Shown here piece by piece: positions 44,059 through 55,354 of a DNA stretch of 64,000 nt. Made by a program: the position numbers and the translations under genes. Every line of letters begins with the position of its first letter. Position 1 is the stretch's first letter. The notes under the pieces were generated by a model. That model was given only the letters and a program-made list of their open reading frames with translations. It was not told where the DNA came from and did not search any database. Origin of the DNA: Phenylobacterium kunshanense (GTDB lineage Bacteria; Pseudomonadota; Alphaproteobacteria; Caulobacterales; Caulobacteraceae); contig NZ_QFYS01000004.1 of assembly GCF_003254525.1 (NCBI RefSeq), positions 124,001 through 188,000 on the forward strand, written 5' to 3'.

Positions 44059-44521
44059 TGAAATCGCCAGACTGGTACGACGCGTGGTGCGAGGAGGCGT
44101 TCGCCGCCTTCGACGCCAAACAGAAACGGATGGACGAGACCTACGATCTGGGCTCGTGGCTCCGCTATGATTACGACACGGCCGCCGGAACGCTGACGTT
44201 CTCCGACGCCGCGGGCCCGCGCGTGATCGCCGAGATCCAGGTGGCGGGGAGCATCACCGCCGAGGACTGGCTGTGGGGCTGGGCCAACCCGCAGTGGCCC
44301 GAGGCCAGCACCGACGCCATGCGCCGGGTCCGGGATTTCGGCGCCGAGAACGGCATCGAGGAACTGACCACCGAACTGCTGGTCAGCGACGATCTCGACC
44401 GCCTGGGCTGGATGCTCACCGTCATCGCCGCCCGCGTCCTGGACGCCGAGGGCGGCTACTGCGCGCCGTCCGCGAACGGGGCGATCTACTTCCTCATTCG
44501 ATCCATCAAGTTTGTGAGCTG

Positions 44522-44522
<1 letters not shown>
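44058..44522 (+). CDS. DUF6882-like protein between the metH halves
   Basis: A 154-residue soluble protein with [38 protein letters not shown], and [12 protein letters not shown]. The pattern fits DUF6882, which has no known function. It shares one base with each flanking metH gene stop/start (TGATG type overlaps), so it is part of the coupled operon and neither a pseudogene nor a frameshift scar. A role linked to methionine synthase is suggested only by position. Confidence 0.8.
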
Positions 44523-47173
<2,651 letters not shown>

Positions 47174-47234
47174 CAGGGCCGGCCTGCGCAGTCCAGGATG
47201 GGCGAGAGAGGCCGAACGGCCCGGAGGAACGCCC

Positions 47235-48140
47235 ATGCCCGAACTCGTCCACCTGCCGGCGGACGCGCCGGCCGATCAGGTCACCGCCATACTGGAGCGG
47301 GACGGGGCCTTGATCCTCGACGGCGCGCTGTCGCCCGATGACGTCGCGGCCCTGGTCGCCGAGCTCCGGCCCTACGTCGAGGCGACGCCTCCGGGCCAGG
47401 ACGCCTTCAGCGGAAACCGGACTACGCGCACCGGCGCCCTCGTGGCCCGATCGCCGCTGGCGCGCAGCCTCGTAATGGACCCGCGCATCAACGCTCAGTG
47501 CCAGGCCGTGCTGGGGCCGAACTGCCACCGCTACCAGCTCCACCTGACCCAGCTCATCCGGATCATGCCTGGCCAGGCGGGCCAGCCGATCCACCGCGAC
47601 CGCTGGGCGTGGGGCCGGCACGTCCGCGAGGTCGAACCGCAGCTCAACACGATCTGGGCCCTGACCGACTTCACCAAGGAGAACGGGGCCACCCAGGTCG
47701 TCCCCGGCTCGACGAAATGGGACGACGACCGCAAGGCCGAGCCGTCCGAGATCGTCCAGGCCGAGATGAAGGCGGGATCGGTGCTCGTCTACACCGGGAG
47801 TGTCTTCCACGCGGGCGGCGAGAACCGCAGCCAGGGCGACCGGTGGGGCCTCAACATCACCTACTGCCTGGGATGGCTACGGCAGGAGGAGAACCAGTAT
47901 CTCTCCTGCCCGCCCGAAATCGCGCGCACGCTGGATCCGCAGCTTCAGGCGCTGCTCGGCTACGCCATGGGCAGCTATGCCCTCGGCTACTACACGCCGC
48001 CGCTGCCGCCCGGGCAGGGTCCCGAGGCGGTTCCGCCGGAGTACGCGCTGGGCGATGGCGCGCCGGTGGCGAGCCTGGGCGGCGCCGACCTGCTGGAGGC
48101 CGTCGTCGCCCGCACCCGCCCTGCCGAGGAGCCCGTCTGA
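47235..48140 (+). CDS. Phytanoyl-CoA dioxygenase (PhyH) family protein
   Basis: A 301-residue Fe(II)/2-oxoglutarate-type dioxygenase. The iron site is HRDRW (His-x-Asp) with the distal His in VFHAGGEN, and the 2-oxoglutarate Arg is probably the one shortly after it (NRSQGDRWGLNI). The ATG at 47235 follows CCGGAGGAA. Family members hydroxylate lipids, antibiotics or other small molecules; the substrate cannot be inferred. It begins 61 bp after metH and converges with ohr. Confidence 0.9.
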   Translation: MPELVHLPADAPADQVTAILERDGALILDGALSPDDVAALVAELRPYVEATPPGQDAFSGNRTTRTGALVARSPLARSLVMDPRINAQCQAVLGPNCHRYQLHLTQLIRIMPGQAGQPIHRDRWAWGRHVREVEPQLNTIWALTDFTKENGATQVVPGSTKWDDDRKAEPSEIVQAEMKAGSVLVYTGSVFHAGGENRSQGDRWGLNITYCLGWLRQEENQYLSCPPEIARTLDPQLQALLGYAMGSYALGYYTPPLPPGQGPEAVPPEYALGDGAPVASLGGADLLEAVVARTRPAEEPV

Positions 48141-48144
48141 CGGC

Positions 48145-48570
48145 TCAGGCGACTGACAGCGCCACGTCCACGTTGCCGCGGGTGGCGTTGGAGTAGGGGC
48201 AGACTTCGTGCGCCCTGGCCACCAGCGACTCGGCGTCGGCGCGGTCGAGGCCGGGTAGGTCGACGTTCAGCGCCACAGTCAGGCCAAAGCCCCCCGCCGC
48301 GCGCGGGCCGATGCCGACCTCGGCGGTCACCGTGGCGTTGGCCGGGACTTTCGGGCCGCCCTGGCTGGCGACGAACTTCATGGCGCCGATGAAGCAGGCC
48401 GCGTAGCCGGCGGCGAAGAGCTGTTCAGGATTATTGCCTGCGCCGCCGCCGCCGCCGAGCTCGCGGGGCGTGGCCAGCGACACGTCGAGGCTACCGTCGA
48501 GGGTGGCGGCGCGGCCGTCGCGGCCCCCGGTGGCGCGGGCGGCGGTGCGATAGAGGACGTTCACGGACAT
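48145..48570 (-). CDS. ohr: Organic hydroperoxide resistance protein (Ohr/OsmC family)
   Basis: A 141-residue thiol peroxidase that reduces organic hydroperoxides, probably via lipoylated partners. The two catalytic cysteines are in [12 protein letters not shown] and [13 protein letters not shown]. The ATG at 48570 follows AGGAG. The divergent ohrR gene and two identical 12-bp palindromes between them indicate standard OhrR repression relieved by peroxides. Confidence 0.95.
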   Translation of the reverse strand: MSVNVLYRTAARATGGRDGRAATLDGSLDVSLATPRELGGGGGAGNNPEQLFAAGYAACFIGAMKFVASQGGPKVPANATVTAEVGIGPRAAGGFGLTVALNVDLPGLDRADAESLVARAHEVCPYSNATRGNVDVALSVA

Positions 48571-48595
48571 GATGGGCTCCTGTCACTTGGTTGCG

Positions 48596-48675
48596 ATTAT
48601 ATCGTGCACGATTGAAATGGTCTCTAGGCGCCACGTCGTCAACCGCTGGCGATAAAATCGTGCACGATTTATATT
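48596..48675. promoter_or_regulatory. Divergent ohr/ohrR promoter region with two OhrR-type palindromes
   Basis: The perfect palindrome ATCGTGCACGAT occurs at 48601-48612 and 48657-48668, 56 bp apart, in AT-rich surroundings. A perfect TATAAT for ohr (complement of 48596-48601) adjoins the first, and TATATT for ohrR (48670-48675) adjoins the second. Binding at each would block its promoter. The TATATT ends 6 bp before the ohrR ATG. Confidence 0.8.
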
Positions 48676-48681
48676 GGGAGA

Positions 48682-49140
48682 ATGCCTGCCACCGATCCCC
48701 CGTCGCCCCGCCTCGACGATTTCCTGTGCTTCGCCGTCTACTCGGCCGGGCACGCCTTCAATCGCCTCTACCGGCCGCTGCTGGACCGGTTGGGCCTGAC
48801 CTATCCTCAGTACCTGGCCATGGTCGCGCTGTGGGAGGCCGACGGCGTCACTGTCGGCGACTTGGGGCGGCGGCTGGGCCTAGAATCCAGCACGCTGACA
48901 CCGCTGCTCAAGCGCCTGCAGGCGATGGACCTCGTCGCCCGCGACCGCGACCCGGATGACGAGCGGCAGGTGCGTATCCGGCTGACGCCCAAGGGGCGCG
49001 CGCTGGAGAAGCCGGCCTGCGCCGTGCCGGCCGAACTGGCCGCCGCCTCGGGCATCGGTCCCGAGGAGTACGGCAAGATCCGCGCGGGCCTGGATGCGCT
49101 GCGCGCAGCCCTGGATCGCGCCGGGTCCACGAACGCCTGA
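48682..49140 (+). CDS. ohrR: MarR family organic peroxide sensor OhrR
   Basis: A 152-residue MarR repressor with the reactive cysteine Cys16 in DDFLCFAVYSAGHAF, the wHTH (VGDLGRRLGLESSTLTPLLK), and the wing DPDDERQVRIRLT. A second cysteine (KPACAVP) may form an intersubunit disulfide as in two-Cys OhrR proteins. The ATG at 48682 lies only 7 bp after a TATATT, suggesting a leaderless or near-leaderless mRNA. Confidence 0.93.
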   Translation: MPATDPPSPRLDDFLCFAVYSAGHAFNRLYRPLLDRLGLTYPQYLAMVALWEADGVTVGDLGRRLGLESSTLTPLLKRLQAMDLVARDRDPDDERQVRIRLTPKGRALEKPACAVPAELAAASGIGPEEYGKIRAGLDALRAALDRAGSTNA

Positions 49141-49143
49141 CGC

Positions 49144-49542
49144 TCAGTCCTTGGGCCGGACGAAGTCCAGGCCGGCGTCGGTCACAGGGAAGGGCGCTCC
49201 GGGCAGGTAGAGCACGATCGGCCGCACTTCATAGACGGCTGAGGGATTGGCGGCCTGCAGGTCCCTGGCCGCCCGGACGGCCTTCTCCCGTGTGGCGGCC
49301 TCGATCACATAGAACCCCAGCAGATGTTCCTTCGTCTCGGCGAACGGGCCGTCCGTCACCAGGCCGCCGCGGACCGTGGCGGCAAGCGCGGTGGCCCCCA
49401 GACGGGCGGCCGGACCCAGGCGGCCGGCGGCAGTCAGTCGGCCATGGACGGCGTTGAGTTCCGCCATCAGCGCGTGGTCCTCGGGTTCGCTCCAGGCCTG
49501 GACGACCTGTTCCTCGTGATAGGCCAGAAGCGCGTAGAGCAT
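49144..49542 (-). CDS. YCII-domain protein (DGPFAETKE type)
   Basis: A 132-residue protein of the YciI/YCII superfamily with the signature TDGPFAETKEHLLGFYVIEA. Such proteins often accompany ECF sigma factors and have unknown or dehalogenase-like chemistry. It converges with ohrR (3 bp between stops) and is divergent from the DUF1993 gene. No sigma factor gene adjoins it here. Confidence 0.88.
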   Translation of the reverse strand: MLYALLAYHEEQVVQAWSEPEDHALMAELNAVHGRLTAAGRLGPAARLGATALAATVRGGLVTDGPFAETKEHLLGFYVIEAATREKAVRAARDLQAANPSAVYEVRPIVLYLPGAPFPVTDAGLDFVRPKD

Positions 49543-49683
49543 CGGTCGTCCCCATCTCGTGCTGTCGTGTCGAGACTAGGACGGTCGCCGCTCCGGCGAG
49601 CCGACAATTTTTCTGCTCGCCATGGTGGCGCTTGTTGCGCGGCCCCCCATCTCACTGCCTCAACAGGAAGCTTGGAGTTCCCC

Positions 49684-50205
49684 ATGGTCTCGCTCTACGA
49701 CGCCGCCATCCCCGGCTATGTGCGGATGCTGAAGAATCTCGCGGCGTTCCTGGACAAGGCCGAGGCGCATGCGGCGACGACCGGCGTCGATCCCCAGACC
49801 TATCTCGATGCGCGCCTCGCACCCGACATGCATCCGCTGATGCGGCAGATCCAGATGGCGAGCGACGGCGCCAAGGGCGGCGCGGCGCGGCTCGCCGGTA
49901 TCGATCCGCCGAGCTTCCCGGACACCGAGACGACCTGGGCCCAAGCCAAGGAACGGATCGCCAAGACCGTCGCGTTCCTCGAGACGATCAAGCCTGAGCA
50001 GGTGAATGGGGATGAAGACCGCGTCATCACGCTGAAGTTCCCGAACATGACGCTGAGCTTCACGGCCAGGGACTTCGTGTTCCAGTTCTCGCTGCCGAAC
50101 TTCCAGTTCCACGTCGTCACCGCCTACGCGCTCCTGCGGCAGGCCGGCGTACCGCTCGGCAAGATGGACTTCCTGGCGGGTGGCACGCCCGTTCAGACCG
50201 CCTGA
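49684..50205 (+). CDS. DUF1993 family protein
   Basis: A 173-residue soluble protein beginning VSLYDAAIPGYVRMLKNL, then PDMHPLMRQIQMASDGAKG and DFVFQFSLPNFQFHVVTAYALLR split by a short strand. The layout fits DUF1993, a DinB-like four-helix family with a possible metal site formed by His residues; activity is unknown. The ATG at 49684 starts the conserved region after AGGAAG. Confidence 0.88.
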   Translation: MVSLYDAAIPGYVRMLKNLAAFLDKAEAHAATTGVDPQTYLDARLAPDMHPLMRQIQMASDGAKGGAARLAGIDPPSFPDTETTWAQAKERIAKTVAFLETIKPEQVNGDEDRVITLKFPNMTLSFTARDFVFQFSLPNFQFHVVTAYALLRQAGVPLGKMDFLAGGTPVQTA

Positions 50206-50275
50206 GCTGTCCTGGCGCCGCCCTCGGACGGGGGCGGCGCTGGGCGCCGCGCGTCCGACCGCGTAAACCGGACCC

Positions 50276-50836
50276 ATGATGTTCAACATGGGCTGCGGGC
50301 TCCGGAAGATGCCCGGCTACGTCAACGTCGACTCGGCGCCCGAGGCCGAGCCCGACGAGGTGTGGGACCTGGAGCAGACGCCTTGGCCGTGGGCCGATGA
50401 CTGCGCTGAGCAGGTGCTCTTCATCCACTCCCTGGAGCACATGGGCGGCGATCCCAAGGTGTTCCTGGCGATCATGAAGGAGCTCTACCGGATCCTCCAG
50501 CCCGGCGGGACGGCGCACATCCGCGTGCCGCATCCGCGCCACGACCATTTCCTGGGCGACCCCACCCACGTGCGGGCGGTCACGCCCGAGATGCTGAAAC
50601 TGTTCGACCGTCGGAAGAACATCGCCTGGCGTGACGGTGGTTACTCCAACACGCCACTGGCGCTCTACACCGGCGTCGATTTTGAACTGACCGAGACCAG
50701 GATCATCCTGGAGGCGGCCATCGATACCGCCCTGAAGGATAGGAGCCTGAGTCGGGCCGACGTCGAGACCATGCTCCGGGAACGCAACAACATCGCCACC
50801 GAGTACCGCTTCACGCTCGTCGCGCGGAAGGACTGA
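50276..50836 (+). CDS. SAM-dependent methyltransferase-like protein
   Basis: A 186-residue class I methyltransferase-like protein. The SAM loop is short (FNMGCGLRKMPGYVNVDS), followed by FIHSLEHMGG and ELYRILQPGGTAHIRVPHPRH. A substrate is not apparent. Proteins of this compact form often act in cell-envelope polysaccharide modification, but no such cluster is next to it. Confidence 0.83.
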   Translation: MMFNMGCGLRKMPGYVNVDSAPEAEPDEVWDLEQTPWPWADDCAEQVLFIHSLEHMGGDPKVFLAIMKELYRILQPGGTAHIRVPHPRHDHFLGDPTHVRAVTPEMLKLFDRRKNIAWRDGGYSNTPLALYTGVDFELTETRIILEAAIDTALKDRSLSRADVETMLRERNNIATEYRFTLVARKD

Positions 50837-50845
50837 GGCGCCGGT

Positions 50846-51169
50846 TCAGTTGTTCGCGATCCGGGCGTCCATCTGGATCTTCGTGGTGTGGTCCCGCGCT
50901 TCCTCGCGCCGACGTTCGAACTCCGCGCGGTCCATGCAGCGCCGGGTGGGGATCTTGGAGCCGAGGATCGGATCGTTGAAGCAGACGCGCTTGGACTTCA
51001 GATCGCCCTTGCCTTCCCGCAGGCCATAGCGGATCGGCGCCTCCACCTCGGCCGGCGCAACGGTGGTGGCGGGGCGGCCGGGATCGGCGCGCATGTGGAT
51101 CGCCTCGCCCGGGTCCGAGAGGCTGGGCGTCGCCGTCTGCAACGCCGTCGCCAGGATGATGGCCAACAT
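50846..51169 (-). CDS. Secreted hypothetical protein
   Basis: A 107-residue protein with a short N-terminal hydrophobic segment (MLAIILATALQTATPSL) and a charged mature part containing CFNDPILGSKIPTRRCM, with two cysteines probably forming a disulfide. The ATG at 51169 follows GGGGA; an upstream in-frame extension lacks signal-like character. It converges with the methyltransferase-like gene. The function is unknown. Confidence 0.68.
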   Translation of the reverse strand: MLAIILATALQTATPSLSDPGEAIHMRADPGRPATTVAPAEVEAPIRYGLREGKGDLKSKRVCFNDPILGSKIPTRRCMDRAEFERRREEARDHTTKIQMDARIANN

Positions 51170-51428
51170 GGAACAGTCCCCGCGGGCGAATGGCGTCAGG
51201 GAGGCGCCGCGCCCGCGTGCATCCTGCGCGCGAAGCGGCGATCGGCCAAGCCGCAAAACCAGTCCACTTCCGCCCGAGCGGTGCTGTCCCGCCCAGCCGT
51301 CCGTTGCGAAAACGCAGAGCTGCCATGCGAACTCACCGATCGGAACGATTCAGCGACACTGGTATCTCATGATCGTCCCAAAGGACGGCCCCGCTCCCCA
51401 CGGGGTTCCCCAGACTGAAGGCAAGACG

Positions 51429-51545
51429 ATGCTGCTCTCTAACCTCCGCACCCTGATCCATCGCGCCACGCCCGCTGTCCTGATGACGGCGATGTTCGGC
51501 CTGGTGTGCGGGTTCGCAACGGTCGGCATGGTGGGCGTGGCTTGA
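51429..51545 (+). CDS. Small single-pass membrane protein
   Basis: A 38-residue ORF encodes a short basic N-terminus (NLRTLIHRATP) and one membrane helix (AVLMTAMFGLVCGFATVGMVGV). GAAGG precedes the ATG at about 8 bp, and a clear rho-independent terminator lies 25 bp after the stop, so a short monocistronic mRNA is likely. The 260-bp region upstream has no other recognised gene. Confidence 0.6.
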   Translation: MLLSNLRTLIHRATPAVLMTAMFGLVCGFATVGMVGVA

Positions 51546-51569
51546 GACTTTCGGCACGCCGCACAAGCC

Positions 51570-51591
51570 AGGGCCCTCGCGGGCCCTTTTT
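51570..51591 (+). terminator. Rho-independent terminator
   Basis: AGGGCCC and GGGCCCT form a perfect 7-bp stem with a 4-base loop, followed by TTTTT. It ends the small membrane protein transcript; the LytTR regulator on the other strand stops 15 bp further on. Confidence 0.88.
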
Positions 51592-51606
51592 CGTGCGCGA
51601 TGGGCT

Positions 51607-52350
51607 TTAGCCCTGGTTCACCCCGAGTCGGGACAGGATCGCCCGGACATAGGTGGGCCCCACGGCGACGGAGACCCCGTCGCGCACCACCAGCGAGACC
51701 AGCCCCTTGCCCAGCCGCTGCACCTCCTGCACGCGGGCAAGATTGACGAAGGCCGAGCGATGGACCCGGGTCAGCATCTGGGGGTCGAGGGTCTGTTCCA
51801 GCGCCGCCATCGTCGCCCGATGCATGTGGCTGCGGGTCGCGGTGTGCAGCAGGACATAGTCGCGAGCGGCTTCGATCCAGTCGATATCCTCGGCCGCGAC
51901 GCGGACATGGCCGTGGCGCGTCTGCACCCAGAAGGCCGCGGGCTCAGATGCGGATTCCAAGGCCTCGGGCGCCTGCGCCGCCGCGGCCTTGAGGTCGCGC
52001 CGGCGCCTCGCGCGCTCCACGGCCTGGCGGAGGCGGTCGAAGCGCACGGGCTTCAGGAGATAGTCCGCCGCTTCCACCTCGAACGCGTCTGCCGCATACA
52101 TCTCGAAGGCTGTGACGAAGACGATCTCCGGCCGCTGGTCGGGATCGAGCGCTGCGGCCACCGACAGGCCGCTGCGTTCCGGCATCTGGATGTCCAGGAG
52201 CACGAGGTCGGGCGCGAGCGCCTGCATCGCCTCCAGCGCATCCCGCCCGTTGGTCGCCGCGCCGACCAGTTCGACGCCAGGGATCTGCGCCAGGAGCGCC
52301 TCCAGCCGCTCCAGCGCCGCGGGCTCGTCGTCGACCAGAAGCACCCGCAT
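51607..52350 (-). CDS. LytTR family response regulator
   Basis: A 247-residue regulator with a receiver domain (acidic VDDEP at residues 6-10, phospho-acceptor Asp53 in LVLLDIQMPE, Lys in DYLLKPVRF) and a C-terminal LytTR DNA-binding domain (WIEAARDYVLLHT, then RVHRSAFVNLARVQEVQRL). Its start lies 1 bp from the stop of the kinase gene, so the pair is one operon. LytTR systems often control cell-surface or peptide-related genes; the target is unknown. Confidence 0.95.
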   Translation of the reverse strand: MRVLLVDDEPAALERLEALLAQIPGVELVGAATNGRDALEAMQALAPDLVLLDIQMPERSGLSVAAALDPDQRPEIVFVTAFEMYAADAFEVEAADYLLKPVRFDRLRQAVERARRRRDLKAAAAQAPEALESASEPAAFWVQTRHGHVRVAAEDIDWIEAARDYVLLHTATRSHMHRATMAALEQTLDPQMLTRVHRSAFVNLARVQEVQRLGKGLVSLVVRDGVSVAVGPTYVRAILSRLGVNQG

Positions 52351-52351
52351 A

Positions 52352-53482
52352 TCAGGCCGCCGCCGCGACGCCTGGAGCCGTGGCCCACTGCAGCGGCATT
52401 CGGATCATGACCAGGAACCCGCGTTCCCGCGCGGTGGTCTGCAGGACGCCGCGCTCGCCGTAGAGCACCTCCAGCCGTTGGCGCACGTTGCGCAGGCCAA
52501 GCCCCGCGCCGCGGGCGGGCTCGCCGCCGCCCTCGGCGTCGTCCTCCACAAGCACCACCAGGTCGTCGCCATCCCGCGCGGCCTCGAGGCGAACTGTGAC
52601 CGGCCGGGTGGTGCGCGAGACGCCGTGCTTGATCGCATTCTCGACCAGGGGCTGCAGGAGAAAGCTGGGGGCCAGGGCCTGCCGCAGCTCGGGCGGGCAG
52701 GCGAACTCCACGCCCAGGCGGTCACGGAAGCGGACGCTCTCGATCTCCAGGTAGGCCTGCAAGGTGGCGAACTCGTCCTCCAGGGGCGTGAGGCCCGCCG
52801 GATCCGCGGCCAGGGTGACCCTCAGGAACTCGGCCAGTCTCTCCAGCATCGACTCGGCCTCGGCGTTGCGGCCGGTGATGACCGCGGAGGACACCGCGTT
52901 CAGGGTGTTGAACAGGAAGTGCGGATTGAGCTGGTAGCGCAGGGCCGCCAGTCGGGCGGCGGTGGCCGCCGCCTCCGCCTCCGCCGCCTTCGCGCGCGCG
53001 TCGGCGAGCTGGCGCTCGCGGTCGCGGACCGCCGTGTTGGCGTGCAGCATCATGAACAGTCCGCCCAGCAGAGCGAACATCCAGGACAGGCCGAGAAGGT
53101 TGGTGACGCCTCGGAACCGCCGCTGCGCCGCGTCCATCATCGGCCCGTCGGGGTCGAAAAGCCGCCGGAGCAACTCGCCGAGCGTGAGGTCGGACAGAGA
53201 GGTCAGGGCGCCGCAGACGATCGAGATCCCCGCCAGCGCCAGGTATCGGGTGAGCGCCGCGCTGGCGCGCGTGCGGGCCGTTACGACGTACACCGCCGGA
53301 GTGAGGAGCGCGCCGGTCGTCGCCACCAGCACGACGCTCGCCCACGACGAGGCCGCGACCGGTCCATTCAGTGAGGACGGAAGCACGTAGAGGAAGACGT
53401 CCAGCGTCCAGACCGCGAGCGTCAGCCAGAGCGCCTGGCGCACGGTCTGACTGTCGAGGTGGCGGGCCGCAGGCGGGATCAT
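52352..53482 (-). CDS. LytS-type sensor histidine kinase
   Basis: A 376-residue kinase with four to five membrane segments in the first 170 residues and no large extracellular domain, then a coiled coil, the His_kinase motif RYQLNPHFLFNTLNAVSS, and an ATPase domain ([23 protein letters not shown]). It is the partner of the following LytTR regulator. The ATG at 53482 is chosen since the 24 upstream codons have no membrane or conserved character. Confidence 0.92.
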   Translation of the reverse strand: MIPPAARHLDSQTVRQALWLTLAVWTLDVFLYVLPSSLNGPVAASSWASVVLVATTGALLTPAVYVVTARTRASAALTRYLALAGISIVCGALTSLSDLTLGELLRRLFDPDGPMMDAAQRRFRGVTNLLGLSWMFALLGGLFMMLHANTAVRDRERQLADARAKAAEAEAAATAARLAALRYQLNPHFLFNTLNAVSSAVITGRNAEAESMLERLAEFLRVTLAADPAGLTPLEDEFATLQAYLEIESVRFRDRLGVEFACPPELRQALAPSFLLQPLVENAIKHGVSRTTRPVTVRLEAARDGDDLVVLVEDDAEGGGEPARGAGLGLRNVRQRLEVLYGERGVLQTTARERGFLVMIRMPLQWATAPGVAAAA

Positions 53483-53702
53483 CGCGCGACCATAGCGCAC
53501 AAGTGGCGGTCGGACGCCCGGCTTCGTCGCGCCCTGCGCGGGTCCCGTCGACAAGGGGCGGCGGAGTTTGTCGTGCGACCGGCGGGTTTCGTCGCCCCGG
53601 CGCGGGCGGTCCGGCGCCGGTCTCAGCGCGGCTGACGCGGCGCCCTCGGCCGGTCAGGTTCCGCCCCGACCGCAACGACCGATATCGATGGAGCCTAGTC
53701 CC

Positions 53703-54359
53703 TTGAACCTGCGTCCCGCCCTTGCCGCCCTTGCCGCCGCGGCCCTCATGTCCACGTCCGCCGAGGCGGCCCAGATCTTCCGCCAGACCTTCACGAACGG
53801 CCTCGGCGCGAACGAGTCCGTCGGCGGTCGGTTCGCTGTGAAGGACGGCCAGGCCGGCAACGTGAACGGGTCCAAGAACTACGACTACTCCTGGTACCAG
53901 CTCGTGCTCGACCTGACGGACTACACCGATGCGACGATGACGTTCGACTACGACATCCTGTCCGAATATCGGTACGACGGGTTCAACGTCGTGGCGGCCA
54001 CCGGCGAGGTCGATCCGCCGAACGGCCTGCTTGTGCCGACCACGCCCGGCTTCTACGGCCCCATGGGCAACAGTCTCTCGAAGCTGGGGCCGACTGCGCT
54101 TTCCGGCGATCAGCGAGGTTCGGTCGCCTTCGACCTGACGCAGTTCGCCGGGCAGGCCGTGACGCTGCGGTTCCAGTATCAGTCCGACTACTTCGCCTTC
54201 AATCGCGGGGTCATCTTCGACAACATCCTGGTGACGGGCACACGGGCCGCAGGCGCGGTGCCCGAGCCCGCGACCTGGGCGATGCTGCTCATCGGCTTCT
54301 TCGGCTCGGGCGCACTGCTGCGCCAGTCGCGGCGGCGCTACGCCCTCACGGGGCATTGA
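53703..54359 (+). CDS. PEPxxWA-CTERM sorted secreted protein
   Basis: A 218-residue protein with a signal peptide (LRPALAALAAAALMSTSAEA), a beta-rich mature part with many aromatic residues (YDYSWYQLVLDLTDYTDATM), and a C-terminal sorting signal VPEPATWAMLLIGFFG followed by RQSRRR. The signal marks it for exosortase processing and retention at the surface. The TTG at 53703 stands 9 bp after GGAG; ATG at 53688 is an alternative. The next gene begins within its stop codon. Confidence 0.88.
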   Translation: MNLRPALAALAAAALMSTSAEAAQIFRQTFTNGLGANESVGGRFAVKDGQAGNVNGSKNYDYSWYQLVLDLTDYTDATMTFDYDILSEYRYDGFNVVAATGEVDPPNGLLVPTTPGFYGPMGNSLSKLGPTALSGDQRGSVAFDLTQFAGQAVTLRFQYQSDYFAFNRGVIFDNILVTGTRAAGAVPEPATWAMLLIGFFGSGALLRQSRRRYALTGH

Positions 54360-54361
54360 CC

Positions 54362-55348
54362 GTGGCGCGCGGGCATCGATGGAGCTGGCGCGCCGCGGGT
54401 CTGGTTCTGGCGGCGGCGTGTCTCCTCGCCGCTCCGGCGGCGGCGGAGCAGAGCGCAGCCTCTGCCGCGGCCAGGGGGCGGGTGACGCCGTTCTCGGTCC
54501 AGGTGACGGACCCGTCGCTGCCCGCGCCCGCGCGAAAGGCGCTGGCCGGCAAGGTCGGCGCCCTGGTGGAGCGCGCGTTGGCGACGCCGGCCCTCCACGA
54601 CCCCCGCGGCTTTAGCATCCGCCGCTCGGTCTCGATCCACGGCCCGCAGGATGGCTTTCCCGCCCGCCAACCTGCGCGGGCCGAGGCGGTGCTGATCCCG
54701 CAGGAGATCGACCTGGAGAGTGGGGCAAAGCCCGACGCGGCCGGGACCTACATGGGTCGGCTGGAGGGGCCCACGTTCCGCATCTTCGTCAACGACCTGA
54801 TGGCGCTCTACGCAAACTCGAACGGTGGCGAGGACGCGTCCAGGACCGTTCAGCACCTGCCCCTGCAGGTGGGGACGGCTCAGGGCTTTCCGGTCTTCCG
54901 CGTCGGCATCCGGGACGTGGTTCTGGTCGCCCGGACCGGCCGGCTGCCGTGGACCTATGTCACCAAGGGTGAGCGGCTCCAGGGCCTGATCGACGAGACC
55001 CGCGCCACCATCGCCCAGATCGGCGGTGTCCCGCACCCGAAGATGCAGGCGACCCTCGACCAGCAAACCGCCGCGCTCGCCGCGCTCAGTTCACAGGAGC
55101 GCAGCGCGCCGGCCTGCGTCAGCGCCCGGCTCCGGGAGCCGTTCGGAGACTGCGCCGCCACAGGGGCGACGCACTACGTGCGGCCCAACCCGGCCTACTT
55201 CGATCCGGCCGCGCCGAAGGATGCCGTGCAGCTCGTGATGGTCGGCGCGCCGGCCGAGGGCGGTCATGGCCATCCCCGCCTGGAGCCGAAGCTGCGCGCC
55301 GCCGCCGCCGCGCTGGACTACCGGGCGATCCAGGCGAGCCTGGACTGA
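54362..55348 (+). CDS. Secreted protein of unknown function
   Basis: A protein of about 328 residues with a signal peptide (AAGLVLAAACLLAAPAAAEQ). The mature part has no motif I recognise; it contains two cysteines close to the C-terminus (APACVSARLREPFGDCAAT). The GTG at 54362 or an overlapping TTG at 54356 starts it, directly at the stop of the PEP-CTERM gene, which indicates co-translation and perhaps a linked role at the surface. It converges with the SDR gene. Confidence 0.78.
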   Translation: MARGHRWSWRAAGLVLAAACLLAAPAAAEQSAASAAARGRVTPFSVQVTDPSLPAPARKALAGKVGALVERALATPALHDPRGFSIRRSVSIHGPQDGFPARQPARAEAVLIPQEIDLESGAKPDAAGTYMGRLEGPTFRIFVNDLMALYANSNGGEDASRTVQHLPLQVGTAQGFPVFRVGIRDVVLVARTGRLPWTYVTKGERLQGLIDETRATIAQIGGVPHPKMQATLDQQTAALAALSSQERSAPACVSARLREPFGDCAATGATHYVRPNPAYFDPAAPKDAVQLVMVGAPAEGGHGHPRLEPKLRAAAAALDYRAIQASLD

Positions 55349-55354
55349 CAGGCC

